The notes under the pieces are model-generated. The model made no database searches. It was not told where the DNA came from and saw nothing but the letters and a program-made list of their open reading frames with translations. Below, one piece after another: positions 25,401-37,900 of a stretch of DNA of 64,000 bases. Origin of the DNA: Lineus longissimus (Eukaryota; Nemertea; Pilidiophora; Heteronemertea; Lineidae); NCBI RefSeq assembly GCF_910592395.1, contig NC_088314.1:2232001-2296000 (forward strand), read 5' to 3'. The position numbers and the translations under genes are program-made. Within the stretch, counting starts at the first letter, position 1; each line of letters starts with the position of its first letter.

Positions 25401-28400
25401 GCACGTCTAACCCTCGCAGTGCCGATGAAAACGCTTCGTGGGAATTTTTTAATCTTTCTTTGATCTGAGAACATATACTTTTCGCTAACCTGAAAAGATT
25501 GAGAGAGGAATCAAAAGTGACTTATGAAAAGCTGGACAAGGAGATAGGTCCATCCCGGTGGAAGCCTGCTTCATTCTGCCAGTCCTTTAGGAGGATACTT
25601 GCCACAGTCGAACAGAGAGGGAACTGAATCCAGATGACCTTCAACGACAACCAGGACACAATAAAGCAACAGTCAACAACTTCAAGGGCAAAACGTCAAT
25701 AAAGCCAGGAGTTCAGGAGAATTCCATCAATGGCTAGGTTATCGTACATACTTACTTGGATTCACTTAGACTATCCACCATATCCGACGCGACCGACTTC
25801 TTCCAGTCAGCGTCAACCTTGGGGGGAGGGCTCCATGGCATTGATTGAACTAGCTGCAAAGTGGAGAGAGGAGTCAATAAAAGTCAGGCATTTATAGTTG
25901 AGGCCAAGGCAATATGTCCCTAGTCTCCAGGTTAAAATCTCAGTTAGTGAATATGCAGTGGGTGCACTGAGCAATCTAACAGCATATTACCACAGGACCA
26001 TTCACGTCATCACTGACGAAAACTTTGGGTAAATTACATCTTAAAATTTTCTCAGAACTGCCCACGACCACATCACCTACCTGTTTCATTTTTTCTAACA
26101 ATAACTTGACTAGTGATGAACTTGTTCGGACTGTGATCTCCACTTGGTAGGCAGCGTTCAGGATTTGCTTCAACGCCTCCGTCGTACTCTGATAGTCCTC
26201 ACGACTCACAGAATTCATGCTCGCCTCGGGGTCAACCTTCTCCAAACTTACCAGGCATCGCGTTAATGTTCCTAAAGAATACACAAGAACTGTCACTTCT
26301 GTGTCTTTTACCTGAATTAATCTGTGTTTTCAATAACCTGGGAGCAGATGAAAACTCTGGCGAATGGCAGGGACTAGCAACTGCTGGTCACTTTTCGCAC
26401 TGATAGGAAGCATTGGGGTGAAATATTTGAAGGCATGAAATACGTCATCACCTGTCTAACATTAACAATCCACGAGTAAAATGGAGTGATTCCGACTAGA
26501 CAGCTTGCTGGTTATGACTTCCAATCGTCCTAAAATCAACTACAACTAGGTCATTACCTGTGTAACTATCCCTGAGTACATCGACCGAGCCAGTCAGCTT
26601 GCCGGCTATGGCACTATTTAATCTTCCTAAAATCAACTCCTTGATCTGGCCAGTACAGATCTTCAAGTCGTTCGCCGATGTGACGATGCAGTCCTCCGGT
26701 ATCTCGACACCTGTGGCGGTGGAATAAGGAGAAATTATAAGGCCATCATGCAGTAACAAGCAGCTTATCAGCACCTTACACCAAGCTGTGCCTGTCTCAA
26801 GCTGTTGAGTACAATCGTCACAAGGTCCAGACAGGAACACTCTGGGTTTCATATCAGAGATCTAACAATTTTAACTGAGCATCCAGAACAAGCATTTACT
26901 GTCGATTGTATTGGCCGTAATATTTGCAACAATTATAAAGACACTGATTATATATACATGTCATGGGTCCAAAAATACCAATGTAACCTGGACTTTGACA
27001 ACTATACTTAGCTGTCAATTGTTCAACATCAAGGTACCAGCATGTTTCGTTCTATCATGGTATTCATGTTCATAGCACACAAAAAGCAGCAATGTTTTGG
27101 AGCATTCATACTTTATGGATAGCCTTTACATCAAAGCCTTCAACAAAGATATGTTTTAGCAAGACACTGTCCCAATTTTTACTCACCTACAAAGTCGTAC
27201 TCTGCCGCCATCTGCAGTAAATCGTCCTTGGCGTTTGTGATTGTATCCAGAATAAGTGCCTTGATCTCATCCTGTTTTTCAACTGCTATATCCATGAGCG
27301 AGAGGTAGAGTTCATTCTCCTTTTCTCGTGCAAACTCCAAGCGTTTGGGTGTAATCATCATGTCCCGCGCCATATCAAACGCAGTCAAGATGAAATTCTG
27401 CAAACACTTCGTGTGAACGTTATTCAGTAAGGTGGAAGCACGGATTAAATATGACTGGAGAACATGACGGACAAATAATAACAAAGTGCTAGAAAAGTTA
27501 TCAATCCTTTCTACAAGTTCGCTTTCTATTTCTATACTGTCCGTCAACATCCGCGACCGAGGAATTGGATCCTTGGGAACCATATTTAAGAAACCGACAT
27601 CACATAACTGCTGGAATAGGTTCAGGGACATCAGTCTATCTAAGGCATTCACATTCACCTCCGGGTTGTAGGTGCTGGACTTTCGTTGAGTTAGTCCGGT
27701 TTGTCCAGGCGACCCATGCTGGGCAGATTCTGTGAGATCTGGTGAAGGCACTTGGATGAAATATATGGGCGTTTTCGGCACTAATAATCGAAGCTCTTGC
27801 AAATCTTCTATATCCTGTAAAGAACAATGACGATTTGAAAACATTTCAAATTTGGTTTCAATTTCACAGGATGCACCCAAATAAATGTGCCTGTGATAAT
27901 TTAGGTCAAACCTATTTCACTGTATTTTCAGAGTAAATACTATAACTTATATACTTTTCAATGTCAGGGTCCTCAAAAACTGACTGAGTTCAGCAAACAA
28001 TTCATCAATGAACCATCTGTTTTGAACAGATAGAGCAAAGCGACCACCTTATATGTTCATTCATTCATATGAAAATTATTCCACATTCACATATGTTCAC
28101 ACTCAAGCCTCCATTCAGTAAAAAATATTCGTAATAACATCGATTTTTTAAAGGGGAGCTTTTAAATTTCAACGACCAAAGAATGGACCGATACATACAC
28201 AAGAGCCCAGCGAAACTTTGCAGGATGTTGAAACTAATTGTTATTTCAGTTCCTATATTTTCAATGTCATCCTGCCTACATGTAACCATTCACAAAATCA
28301 GCCGATCAACCATTGATTTTGAATTCTCGAGTAGATTTATAATTCTGTATCATAATTCTGATCAATGGACAATACACGTGTATACATTATGCACTGTCAA

Positions 28401-31400
28401 CAGCTGAAACAGAATAGCAGACGCCAACAATGAAATGTATCAATGCTCCACTGAAGACAGCGGGTGTGGGCAATAAACTGTATTTTTTCCACGAACAATG
28501 TGATTTTTGAGAGCATGCTCAACAAAGCCATGAGTCATTTTTATAGATTTTTTGACCGAGTGATAAGCCGGTGACTGCAGCATAAAGGTAGGCCTACTTG
28601 GCCATGTACATTGGATGTATGCAGCTTGTTGGCATTCACCACCAGTTGTTGAACCTATTGTGAATAATGTGGACTCTTGAGCCATGTTCAAGGACGATGG
28701 CACTCCACCTAGAGGATATCAGGATATCATCTACAATGTTTGAAGGTCAAACATATTTGAACCAAACCAGTCCAGTGGTTTTACCCGAAGAGATGCACCC
28801 AAATTGAACTGCTAACAGAGGTGGTTCCTTTTCGGTAGCCACATCTGATCATCCTTGTCTGCACTTTGAGTCACGTCCAACTACAATTCCACCACCACAA
28901 CTCACCTTAGCACTAAGTTTATCATTTCCTATGGCATATATCAGAATCGGTAGCACATCTTCTGAGCATTTCTTTAAAGTCTGTTCCACATTCCCCTCCA
29001 AATCTGCGTTCCACGCGGACATAACCACCTCGGCACCATCTTTTAACAACGGGTGGTTAAGAGTCACTTCCAAAATGGCTACCCCCTTAGCAGGATCCTT
29101 TCTCTCATCATCACTGAGTTCTAAATCCTGCCGTGGTAAAGTCCGCCATTTTTGACGATAGGCAGCTAAATTGTCTACTAGTTCATAAGAGCCTGGTAAG
29201 CACAAGCTAACATTTAATTTTGTCCCGTATTTGAACCGCACCATACGCCAGCTGATTTTGTCTGTGTTCTGCTCCCGGTCTATGATGGGGAGCAGTGTCT
29301 GATTAAAGAGTTCATTTACAATAAATGCTTTAGCGTAGACGGTCTGCCCCAATACCACGATGCATGGCGGCCGCTCGGTGATACTTTCAATTTCTTCTTG
29401 TTCTTGTTGTGTGACATCTGCAGAGACCAGTTGAACTGAAAGAGAAAGATGAGGAGTTACTGAAAGCTGTGTATCAGATCAGCGATGCTTCAACCATGGT
29501 GGTATCTATATGGAGCTCAACACATATACAGTGCAATGTCCCAGAGCTAACATATCTCAATTTGGACACACTCTCTATCAAGAACACCCTCTCTAAAAGG
29601 ACACTGCAATTGGTTCCGAATTGGTCATTTCCATTTTATCAGGACACCTCTCAATTAAGGACATGATTTTTTAGTCCCAAGGGTGTCCTTAGAAGACAAT
29701 CGGGTCAAGAGAACAATGAGCATTATTTGTCTTCCGTGACTTATTGATATGACCTGATTGACGTCCATGTATTGATGATATCCCAAATGACCTCAGGGTA
29801 GATTGTCTTAAAGATGAAAAGTTTAAGTATATTTCAATGTCTCACATTATTGTTTATAACTAGGGTATTTGATAGCTCATTATCTTGTAGCATGCCTCAC
29901 AACAGAAATGAGAATGGTCTGATATGATGAGACAATGGTAAGGCATGTACACAAACAATAATTGAAGGTCTTCAGTAGGAAGCCTGAAATCTGAACTTTA
30001 AATTAAACCAAATGTATGAAGTAGAATATGTGAATAACCGCACAAACCGACTGCAGACAGGACTTTACATCAGGGTCAAGTGTCCTTCAAATAGTCTAAA
30101 CAGATAATCACAAAACCAAACCAATATTTAAATCGTGATGATGATTTGGCCGATCTGAATGAAGAGCAGAGCGTGATCCAGATTTATTATGCTGCACGAC
30201 CAGGAACAGGATATTGTGTCCTCACGATTTTGGACAGAGTTTTCAATGTTTTTACAAAACCAATGTTTTTATCACCACTAGTACTGTAAGTGGGGTACAG
30301 ATTTTTTCAATATGATTGGTTTTTGGCATTTTCATGAGCTGGGGAGGTACCAGATTTTATAGGCCAGTTAATCAGGTCATGATTCAGACAGATGAACCTT
30401 TGAACTGACATGACTGGCCCCAAAGGCACAGAATGACAGAAGTTTAGTTTTGGGTTAAAATATAACTTTGACTCAAAGTCTTGTGTCCATGGTACCAGGC
30501 AAATTTAACACACACATCAACATCATACGTAACTACAAGGAGCAATTGTTTCCGAGCTAATTTCCCACCTGCCCCTCTACCCACAACTAAATCAGGCCCA
30601 TCCTACATGGCATCTGCCATCACATCAATACCTGACCATGAATGAATGAATCACCATGGTATCAATGGACCCAAACCTTTATAGTAGTACCAGCCACTTC
30701 TACAATTAACAATATTTCCAGTGAAGATGATAAGAAAATCAATATTGGCCTTGATCGAAATGATAACCGGATTTTAAACTACGAAGTTGATTGCGACTGA
30801 TAGATCCTATTCCTAATCCTATTTTATACTACTAGTACTAGAGTAGAAGGGGGAAGGGAGGTGCCTCTCCCAATGTCTCGTTTAAGGTCCATCCCAAATC
30901 CTGACAGTCCCAACACAATTTTTGCCCCACCCAAACATTCTCGAATCCAGATCAAATATGGGAATAGGGCTACAGAGGTTTTCCATGTGACGTCACAACG
31001 TGACGTTTTGATGGCCACCTGTAACGTCGTGACCACGTGTGACGGCCAATATGGCAGTGCAAAACAATTTAGATGTGACGTCAGTGAAGAACCTCTATAT
31101 CCCATAAATCACAGCTGTTTTTTGGTATCGGCTTATCTAAAACCTTGGCGACAAAAGAAGATATCTATATGACAATTCACAATATCTGAATGTAATTGCC
31201 AACGTCAACAAAAGTTGATTGCTAAACACCCTAACAGTAAATCTGCTTTTTAAAAATATTTCTAAATAATTAGGCCTATTTGTGCTTAATTAAATTGTTT
31301 TGTCACAGTGACAGTCTGTGTCAAGAAGTGCTAGTCTAGGCACTGGACACTAGTGCATCCTACTAGCTACTCTAACAATGCAGTGTGTGTGTCAACATGT

Positions 31401-31761
31401 ACTGTTCCAGCTGTGCATTGCTACGTGGATGCATTTGTACATCTGTGACATAGGCCTAAATGCATGTAGCTAGGCCTAAATAACCACTAAATACAACACT
31501 ATAGTACTAGCTGAATACACTGTGTACATTAATGACATAGGCCTACACACACTTCTACACTACAGCGGCCTCATTCTCAGAAGACCATTTTTCGCCACCC
31601 ACTTTTCATAGCAATAAAACCAACATTGCAAATTTACCTCCATCCAGATTTCCACATCTATTTATGTCCTGAAATGTGCTTTTAGTTTCCCGCATAACAT
31701 GCCTCAGTTGTTTCGTATGCCGGCAAAACTTGCTGATTTCGTACGGCAAGTTCGTCGCCAT
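19267..31761 (-). CDS. DSTYK: Dual serine/threonine and tyrosine protein kinase (DSTYK/RIPK5-like), complete, with duplicated exons
   Basis: Exons in transcript order: 31638-31761, 28906-29435, 27187-27814, 26558-26710, 26081-26271, 25756-25853, 25281-25489, 24488-24644, then 23726-23881 (9a) or 23157-23312 (9b), 21338-21428, 20766-21015, then 19852-20042 (12a, stop) or 19267-19475 (12b, stop). Lengths are 925 aa (12a) or 931 aa (12b), against about 929 in human. All junctions are GT-AG and phases agree. The long N-terminal part ([35 protein letters not shown]) is diagnostic of DSTYK. The C-terminal kinase domain has a Gly-rich loop GRGQYGVV (654-661), Lys676, alpha-C Glu692, HRD with Asp772, DLG instead of DFG (790-792, as in vertebrate DSTYK) and APE (812-814). 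The family acts in cell-death and FGF/ERK signalling in vertebrates. The start was set at MATNLPYE because the following residues ([15 protein letters not shown]) align with the family; an in-frame ATG nine codons upstream (31788) is the alternative. Confidence 0.95.
19852..20042 (-). CDS. DSTYK: DSTYK alternative terminal exon 12a
   Basis: The acceptor TTGTAG leads into [40 protein letters not shown], then a basic tail ending SKSLT and TAG. It provides the last helices of the kinase C-lobe (the conserved CW...RP motif). It lies upstream of 12b in transcript order. I found no AATAAA between 12a and 12b. Confidence 0.88.
23157..23312 (-). CDS. DSTYK: DSTYK alternative exon 9b (diverged duplicate)
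   Basis: The exon is 156 nt, acceptor CCACAG, donor GTAATA, with the same phases as 9a. It encodes the same kinase segment with about 24 of 51 residues identical to 9a. It is conserved at the end (LQRDL, SAI, TGLDWP) and diverged before it ([29 protein letters not shown]). The presumed gatekeeper is Ser and the next residue Asp. The frame is open with good splice sites, so it looks functional. Using 9a, 9b, both or neither would all preserve the frame, so phase alone does not enforce exclusivity. Confidence 0.88.
23726..23881 (-). CDS. DSTYK: DSTYK alternative exon 9a (canonical-like)
   Basis: The exon is 156 nt, acceptor CCCAG, donor GTAAGC, entering and leaving in phase 2. It encodes residues about 697-749, from after helix alpha-C through beta4, beta5, the hinge and the start of alpha-D. 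It reads [16 protein letters not shown], then [16 protein letters not shown], closely matching vertebrate DSTYK (HERLVDLHGSVIDYNY). The presumed gatekeeper (residue 729) is Met, followed by Pro. It sits upstream of 9b in transcript order, separated by 413 bp. Confidence 0.93.
24900..25212 (-). mobile_element. tRNA-derived SINE in a DSTYK intron
   Basis: Read on the minus strand, 25212-25145 is a tRNA-like head. It has GTAATGGTTAGAGCG (A-box region), GGACTCATAACC with a CAT anticodon, and a B box GGTTCGACTCC, resembling elongator tRNA-Met. A tRNA-unrelated body follows: GGGCAAGACACTTAACCC, CACCCAGGTGTATAAATGGG, GTAAAGCGCTTTGAGCGGG and CTGCGCTATATAAG. It ends in an ATT-rich tail near 24900-24925. 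Similar SINE bodies are widespread in marine invertebrates. The same strand as DSTYK, in the intron between exons 7 and 8. I saw no clear target-site duplication. Confidence 0.85.
29520..29705. repeat. GGACAC-rich dispersed repeat fragment in DSTYK intron 1
   Basis: Words of the type GGACACNCTCTCTATCAAG and GGACACCTCTCAATTAAGG recur about four times. A terminal AGTCCCAAGGGTGTCCTT is partly complementary to the internal units. This organisation resembles dispersed noncoding repeats common in invertebrate genomes. The boundaries and class (MITE or other) are uncertain. Confidence 0.45.
30967..31103. mobile_element. MITE-like element with inverted termini, DSTYK intron 1
   Basis: The 137-bp segment begins GGGCTACAGAGGTTTTCC and ends with the reverse complement of GGGATATAGAGGTTCTTC. 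Both arms continue into TGACGTCA (30988-30995 and 31076-31083), so it is palindromic over about 30 bp per side with mismatches. ATA flanks both outer ends, a possible short target duplication. No protein is encoded. The two TGACGTCA sites match the CRE consensus. Confidence 0.6.
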
Positions 31762-34700
31762 TTTTGCGACCAGCTTCGCTCTGCACACAACTTCCTGGTT
31801 AGTGTGAAGAGCAAAGGATAGATGGCGCGGCCGAGATGATGCAATCGCAACGACACATATTAGCGTGGTAACTTACTAAGGTCTCGTTAGGGAGTTTTTC
31901 CCGAATGTACGCGATGATGACGTGCCCCATTAACAGGACGTAACATGGTAACATCTATTTCAAAATGTGTTTCCGAAGTGATTGCATGAGGACAACCATT
32001 TGTGTCGTTTATCACTGGAAACTGGGGCCGACGCACATCCCGAGTTCAGTGTACACATACGTCGGCAACAACAGTAAAATGTGTAGTTTCTTGTTAGCTG
32101 CCTATTGAGTAGCGCTCTAGGTTTTAGAAACTCCAAAAAACATGTTTTTGCCATAAAACTGCTAAATTAACACTGGTCTTACTGTGAGGACCAAGAAATC
32201 AATGATTTTTTATAAACTATACGGTTAGGGCTTGGCTGCGCATGAATATAATTATAAAAAACTCCCTAATGAGACCTAACGAGACCTGAGACTTGAAAAC
32301 GAGATCACCATTGTCGACGCTAGGAGAATGGGGCCTGGCGCCAGAGCGTTCGGGCTCGATTCATACTGGGCATGCGCTTCAAGGCCCGAGATCCATTGCT
32401 TACCGAGGCGCGGCGCTAGAAATCGAATGCGCTACTAATTGGCAGTAGCAATCGCCCTGCCATCTGACGGTGGGAAAGCTTAGGTTCCAAAAGTATTCAT
32501 TAGTCAGACGGCGAGTTCGTATCCAATTCGACGATTTGTCGCCAAATGGTCTCAGCCCAAGGCTTTTGGCCGGTGACAGTAGAAGTTTGCTGGCTGGGGT
32601 CTTTCTGCCTTGCCCGGCGGGTAGCAGACGTGATATTTATTATTTAAGCCAGTAGTGGGCTATAAAAAGATAGTGAAAAGCCAGCTCAGCAGAATTAGTT
32701 TGCTCGTCAGTTGCATGGTCGACAAAGGGGAAGCTGAAGACATATCTAGTATGCGCCTCAAAAGTGGGTTTTAACAGTGAGATTGAAAGCGATGAAATGT
32801 CATTTGGTACTCGACTATTTTTACTAGGCTGCCCCGCTGCGCGCACTGGACACGCGAACAATCGTTGAGCTATTAGACAACCGCCCGGTTCACTCCGTGG
32901 AGGTCGCATAATCAGTGATAATCGCCAAGGATAATCGCATTGGCAATGCAAATGCTTTATACTTGCATTAGGAAACATTATTTTGTTGAATTAGCATTGT
33001 CTTTTGACTAATTCTTCATAAGATTATTAGATCCCTGCAATATACCATTATGTTTCGGAGACGATAGGTCTGAGACGGTATCAATGGGAAGGCCAGCCCT
33101 CATCAATCGCAATGTTTGGTCTCGGTCAGGAATCTCAGACCCCGGGTCTCAGATTTCGCGTCGCAGCTCCCAAGACCAGGGGAAAGGCAAAATAATTCTG
33201 TGGCAAAATCCTTCGAAGACGAAGTTGAAACTGTCAAAGTAGGCACACTGGCGCTGATAAAACACACTCAATCACTTTGATAGCCATAGGCAAAAAGAGG
33301 AGTCGAAGAAAGGACGACGCGCCAAGTCGTCTGGTGTTGTGTCTCTGCAGCCAGCCAAAGCGAGCTACCAACTTTGTCCACAACTGGCATTCTCTGTTTC
33401 TGTGACCTAAGGTTGGGCAAGAGTTGGTGGTTTGCCATCTCATGTAGGAGCCTAATGGATTGGAGGCAGTCTACTTCAGAAGCCCGTCAGATGCGTGGGC
33501 GTCCGTTCCACGACAGGTTGTGGCAATAAAGTATGTATCACTTTCACATCGGGGTTCTCACCAGGATGAAAAGATCTCTGTGTGTCTGTGACTGTCGCCA
33601 TCTTCAGAGGTGCTTCACCCGAGATTATGGCCAAGACATTCCAAAAGGCTGAGACGGAGTTGTTCCTAATCCGGTCCGGAACCACAGCCGTCAAAACCAA
33701 CAAAGCAATAACGACGGCTCGTGGGCAGGGGTCCGCCAAAGGGCTTCAAGTGCCCACTCAAGGACCCTTAATACCGAAAATAGTTTACTTTGTGGTATCT
33801 GTGAAGTAGGAGCTTGTTTGTATACAAATCCTAAATCATTTAATTTACAAAGGATAGTTTAAATGAAACACAACACGAACTATGCTTGTCCCATAAAAGA
33901 CATACTAGCATAGTTAATACCTATTGAGAAAATATTATAGGGTTTTTCTGGCAGTAATTGATATCATTGTCAAGTAGGCAAATTACCAAGACTTATACTC
34001 AATCATTGCCTCGGGATAAAATAGTTCGGATATCAGGTATTTCTGAATCATGATCTGACTTGGAATGTGTCGGCGAAGCACACGCGAAGATCTAGGGAGG
34101 ATATCAAGGACATTGAGGAAACAATGACAAAGGGGATAGTCACGAACCCCGGCAACTGATATCAATCTCAATACACATCTTCAAATAATATATACACCAG
34201 AAGTGCACTTTAGGACTGTACAATATATCACTTTCAGCAATACGCATCATTCACAGAAACTAAATATCCCAATGTTGAAGAGCGATTTCATTTTGAACTG
34301 AATGGAGGCGACGAATACATGAGCGATAAGGTATAGACTACTGACGAAATGGTATCAAAATGAAGTAAAACAAATGCGAACTGATAGCAAAACAGTAAAC
34401 ATGATACTCCTTCATGTCACTGTCAATCTTCACTCAGATGATTCAAGAACGCTGTAATCAATAAGTTTTTTTCCAACATCATTTCCTGGTTACTAGGGAA
34501 ATACCTTTGGCGATATTAACGCATGGCTGCTAACGTCTTCAAGTAGGAACCACTTCTTTAAGAAGAATCTCTCAACTTATCAAGATATGAGTTGCCCACT
34601 TGCGATTTCTAGCGAAGATTGCCTTGTTATCATCAGCACCATTTGTACAGCGAATACCAAGAGTTGACCAACTTTCGATTAGCATAATGAAACATGAAAG

Positions 34701-34996
34701 TGACGTCTTGCTACGAGAAGGTGGGACTGAAAATTTCGACAGCCGACCAGACAATGGCAGCTAAACGGGATTGAGTGCTCGGGAGTGCACCGCGTTAGTT
34801 TCCCCCTCACTTCACCCATTCTTCAGTAATCTCGACGAAACTCTACCACAGGCGACAGCCAATCACCTTCAACGTGAACCCAGCGTACTGGCCTTATTTG
34901 GAAGGCCTCTGCGCGTAAAATACAAGTTGTCCACTACGTCGAAGTGGAATATACGCGGATCAGCGAAGTTATCACATCACTTGGATATAACTTATC
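31762..34996. other. Divergent intergenic region between DSTYK and Wnt2
   Basis: About 3.2 kb separates the DSTYK start codon (minus strand) from the Wnt2 start codon (plus strand), so both promoters and 5' UTRs should lie here. Near the DSTYK end, ACTTCCTGG at 31790-31798 is an ETS-type GGAAGT site on the minus strand. I recognise no exon. Open frames around 33476-33809 overlap on opposite strands and resemble nothing I know. Confidence 0.6.
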
Positions 34997-37900
34997 ATGG
35001 CAGGATTAAATCTCAGACTCTACCTTTCGTTCCTTTTATTTGTCTTTTGCCAATATCAAGTATATTGCACTTGGTGGTAGGTCAAATCTTTCTAATACTT
35101 CACTTCTAATGATTTACTCCATTTCACGCAAAACCCCTTCAGCGGATTTCCAAATTTGGTCCAGGTAGGCTGTATCTTTGTCAAAGATTTTACAATGTCC
35201 TCAGATTTCCTTGGGATGCTTCGCCAAGAGGCAAAACAGAGGCAGACGCAAGCTGGTGGTGTCACAATGACGAGGCGTAGTGATGCTCACTGCTTGCGGG
35301 CCTGGCCCCGGTGATGACTGCTCGGTGCATGTGCATCACCCATCAGTCAATATCAGTTAGCCGCAACCATGAGGAAGGACTGTCGCGTTGTCATGTTTGC
35401 TTTTACGTAAGTACAATTTTGTCCAAATTTCCGGAGATACAAATCGTGCCTTTATTTGTATTGTTTTTTTTTGACATGTTCTGGACTAGATTAGAGTTTT
35501 CTGGAGTTTTCATTATTAGATTCAGCTGGCTTATTGTGTGACTGTCATCAGGAGATGCTGAGGAGCAACGCTTAGAGACCCGGCTTGTTTGTTTTCGGTT
35601 TACATTTATTGGATTAGAGGTTAAACTTTAGGGAATCTGATGTTATCACAAAGGTAAAAGAACATCATGTTGTAAGGAATCACTGTTCAAAGTTGTCAGT
35701 GGTTTTGAGCGATGCCTTCGGAATTTGAAGCGATGCGAATCATTATAGATATTAGGCGCGTTCACTTTAAAGTTTGATCCAGTTGTCGATTTTCCGTTCC
35801 ACATGTCAAAAGTACCAAAGGTACCCTTACTAAGACACTGATATATTCTTGTCATTACTTACTCTGTGTGACTTGCTGGAACGTAGCTCGCGAGAGTCCC
35901 AGTGTCGCCATTGGTATATAATTGTCACTAAACATGGATTTATGGATGAAGCTTAAAAGGAGAATCGCTGTTGCATTACAAAACATCTTCAGTGACTTTT
36001 GCAGAGTGAAAATGACTACCAAAGATCATGCAAGCTATAACTGATCCAAATAGCAAATCACGATCTCCCTTTGTCGGAACTAATAGATATTGGGATATCA
36101 TCTAGGAATTATTGATGTTCAATAGCAATGTCCCAATGCGATACCACAACGTGCAATGTAGCGCTACCCTTCTGAGAAAGCAAATTGAGACATTGAGACA
36201 TGTACATGTACATGTTCAGGGTGATCCAAAGATTCACAAAATGAAAACGTCGCTGTTTTTCATTTCACAACCCCTTTTTCGCACTTCTTGCAATCTATGA
36301 CTTCACGCTAGGTTCAAGCCTGCTGCTGAAATTCCGTAGTTTGTGTGGTATGACATTTTAAAGAAAACATGAAAATATGAAACATGTATTTTTTGGGTCA
36401 CCCTGTAGACACAATGTACACAGCCATTACTGATGGTAAAACGTACATGTCAAATATGTCAAATGTATCAAATGATGTTAAATCCTTTTCCAAGCTGATA
36501 ATGATACAAGGAATTAGTCCTGTCAACGAAACATCAAAGAAGATGGATCGCTTTGTACCTGCAGTTATCACCAACTAATATCTGCTCACTAATGTACATT
36601 TCAAACATTATCACTTAAAGGCTGATGTCGTTCGCCAGATTATGTACACGTGCCTGTACAATAAATCGCTGTGTAAAACTGTACACTAGCATATACAGCA
36701 AACATGGAAATTCTACGCTCCTCTTTAGAAATTCTGTTTCAAGAAAACGAAAATTTAAAACCCTGAAAGTTGTTTATTATGAAAGCACACGATGATTATC
36801 ATGGCCGATTATTACATGTACCTATAAAAAGTGGTCAAGGCATAATGGTAATGAGTTGTGAAATGGTCAAGACTTGCTTGTGCGAAATTTGGCTAAATTC
36901 ATATGCCTTTCGTATGAATGAACAAGACTCATCTACTGACATCAAGTTGAAAAGATATCTGCTACTTTTATGTTTCAAAGGGATGCAATCAGAATTTCTT
37001 CGATGTGGATTATACCTTCAACAAGATACAGCAGCGTTGCTAAGAGCATCTTCGTGGGTATCTTTTCCTTCGTTGTCTGCTGTTTCATAGTTTTCTCGAC
37101 AATAATGGGTTAAATCTGCCATTATGCAGTTAGTACAAGTTCTATGAGAGGTCACCCAAACAGGACTCCACCGTTAATCTGTCCTTGTATATTGTCCATG
37201 TAAGTTTTGGATCCGGGGCAATCTGTAAATTATAAATTGCCTGGGGGAGGATTAGCAGTACTTGTCTACAGCTTAGGGTGTCCATGACACTGGGTAGAGG
37301 ATTCTGGTTCAATGCAGTTTTATGTGGTGAGGAGTCTATTGTCAAATATGTCACGAAACCTTGACTAAAACTAAACTTTGGCTGTACTCCATATTCTGCA
37401 CCAGCGTCTTTCGGCGCTGATACTCCGTTTGAGAAAGAGCTTTAGTGATATTGAAAGAACCAGCATGTCACAATGAAACTAAACAAGTCTCCAGGGAGTA
37501 GACAAAACTGATTGGTCTTCAGGGAATCTTGGCCACAGTATTCAAAGGTAAAACATGGAAACCGTTTAATGCTGGTGATATATGTACCAATTGAAAGAAG
37601 CTCGCATTACCCTCATCTGATTCCTGTAAGGCCAGCATCAATAACTGATAACATCATCCATCTATATAGAAGTTTGGCATTCATTGTTATAACATGAGTT
37701 ACCTTCATGGGCTCTTGATAAATCAGGGTTTTGGTGATGTTCCCCTTTAAAGATCCGGCAACCAGTGTGTCATGTCGACTCAGACATTAGTCATTGGTCG
37801 ATGTACCAGTCCTGGGACCCAAGCGTGCCCAGCAACGATAAGCCAATCAGCTGTCACCAAAATGATTGATGCGGGATCATCACTCGTCTGCCGAGATTGT

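Noticed and set aside
33476-33809. Overlapping open frames on opposite strands (75-87 residues), one with a hydrophobic start
   Set aside because: No recognisable family, no splice or expression cue, and complementary-strand openness suggests composition.
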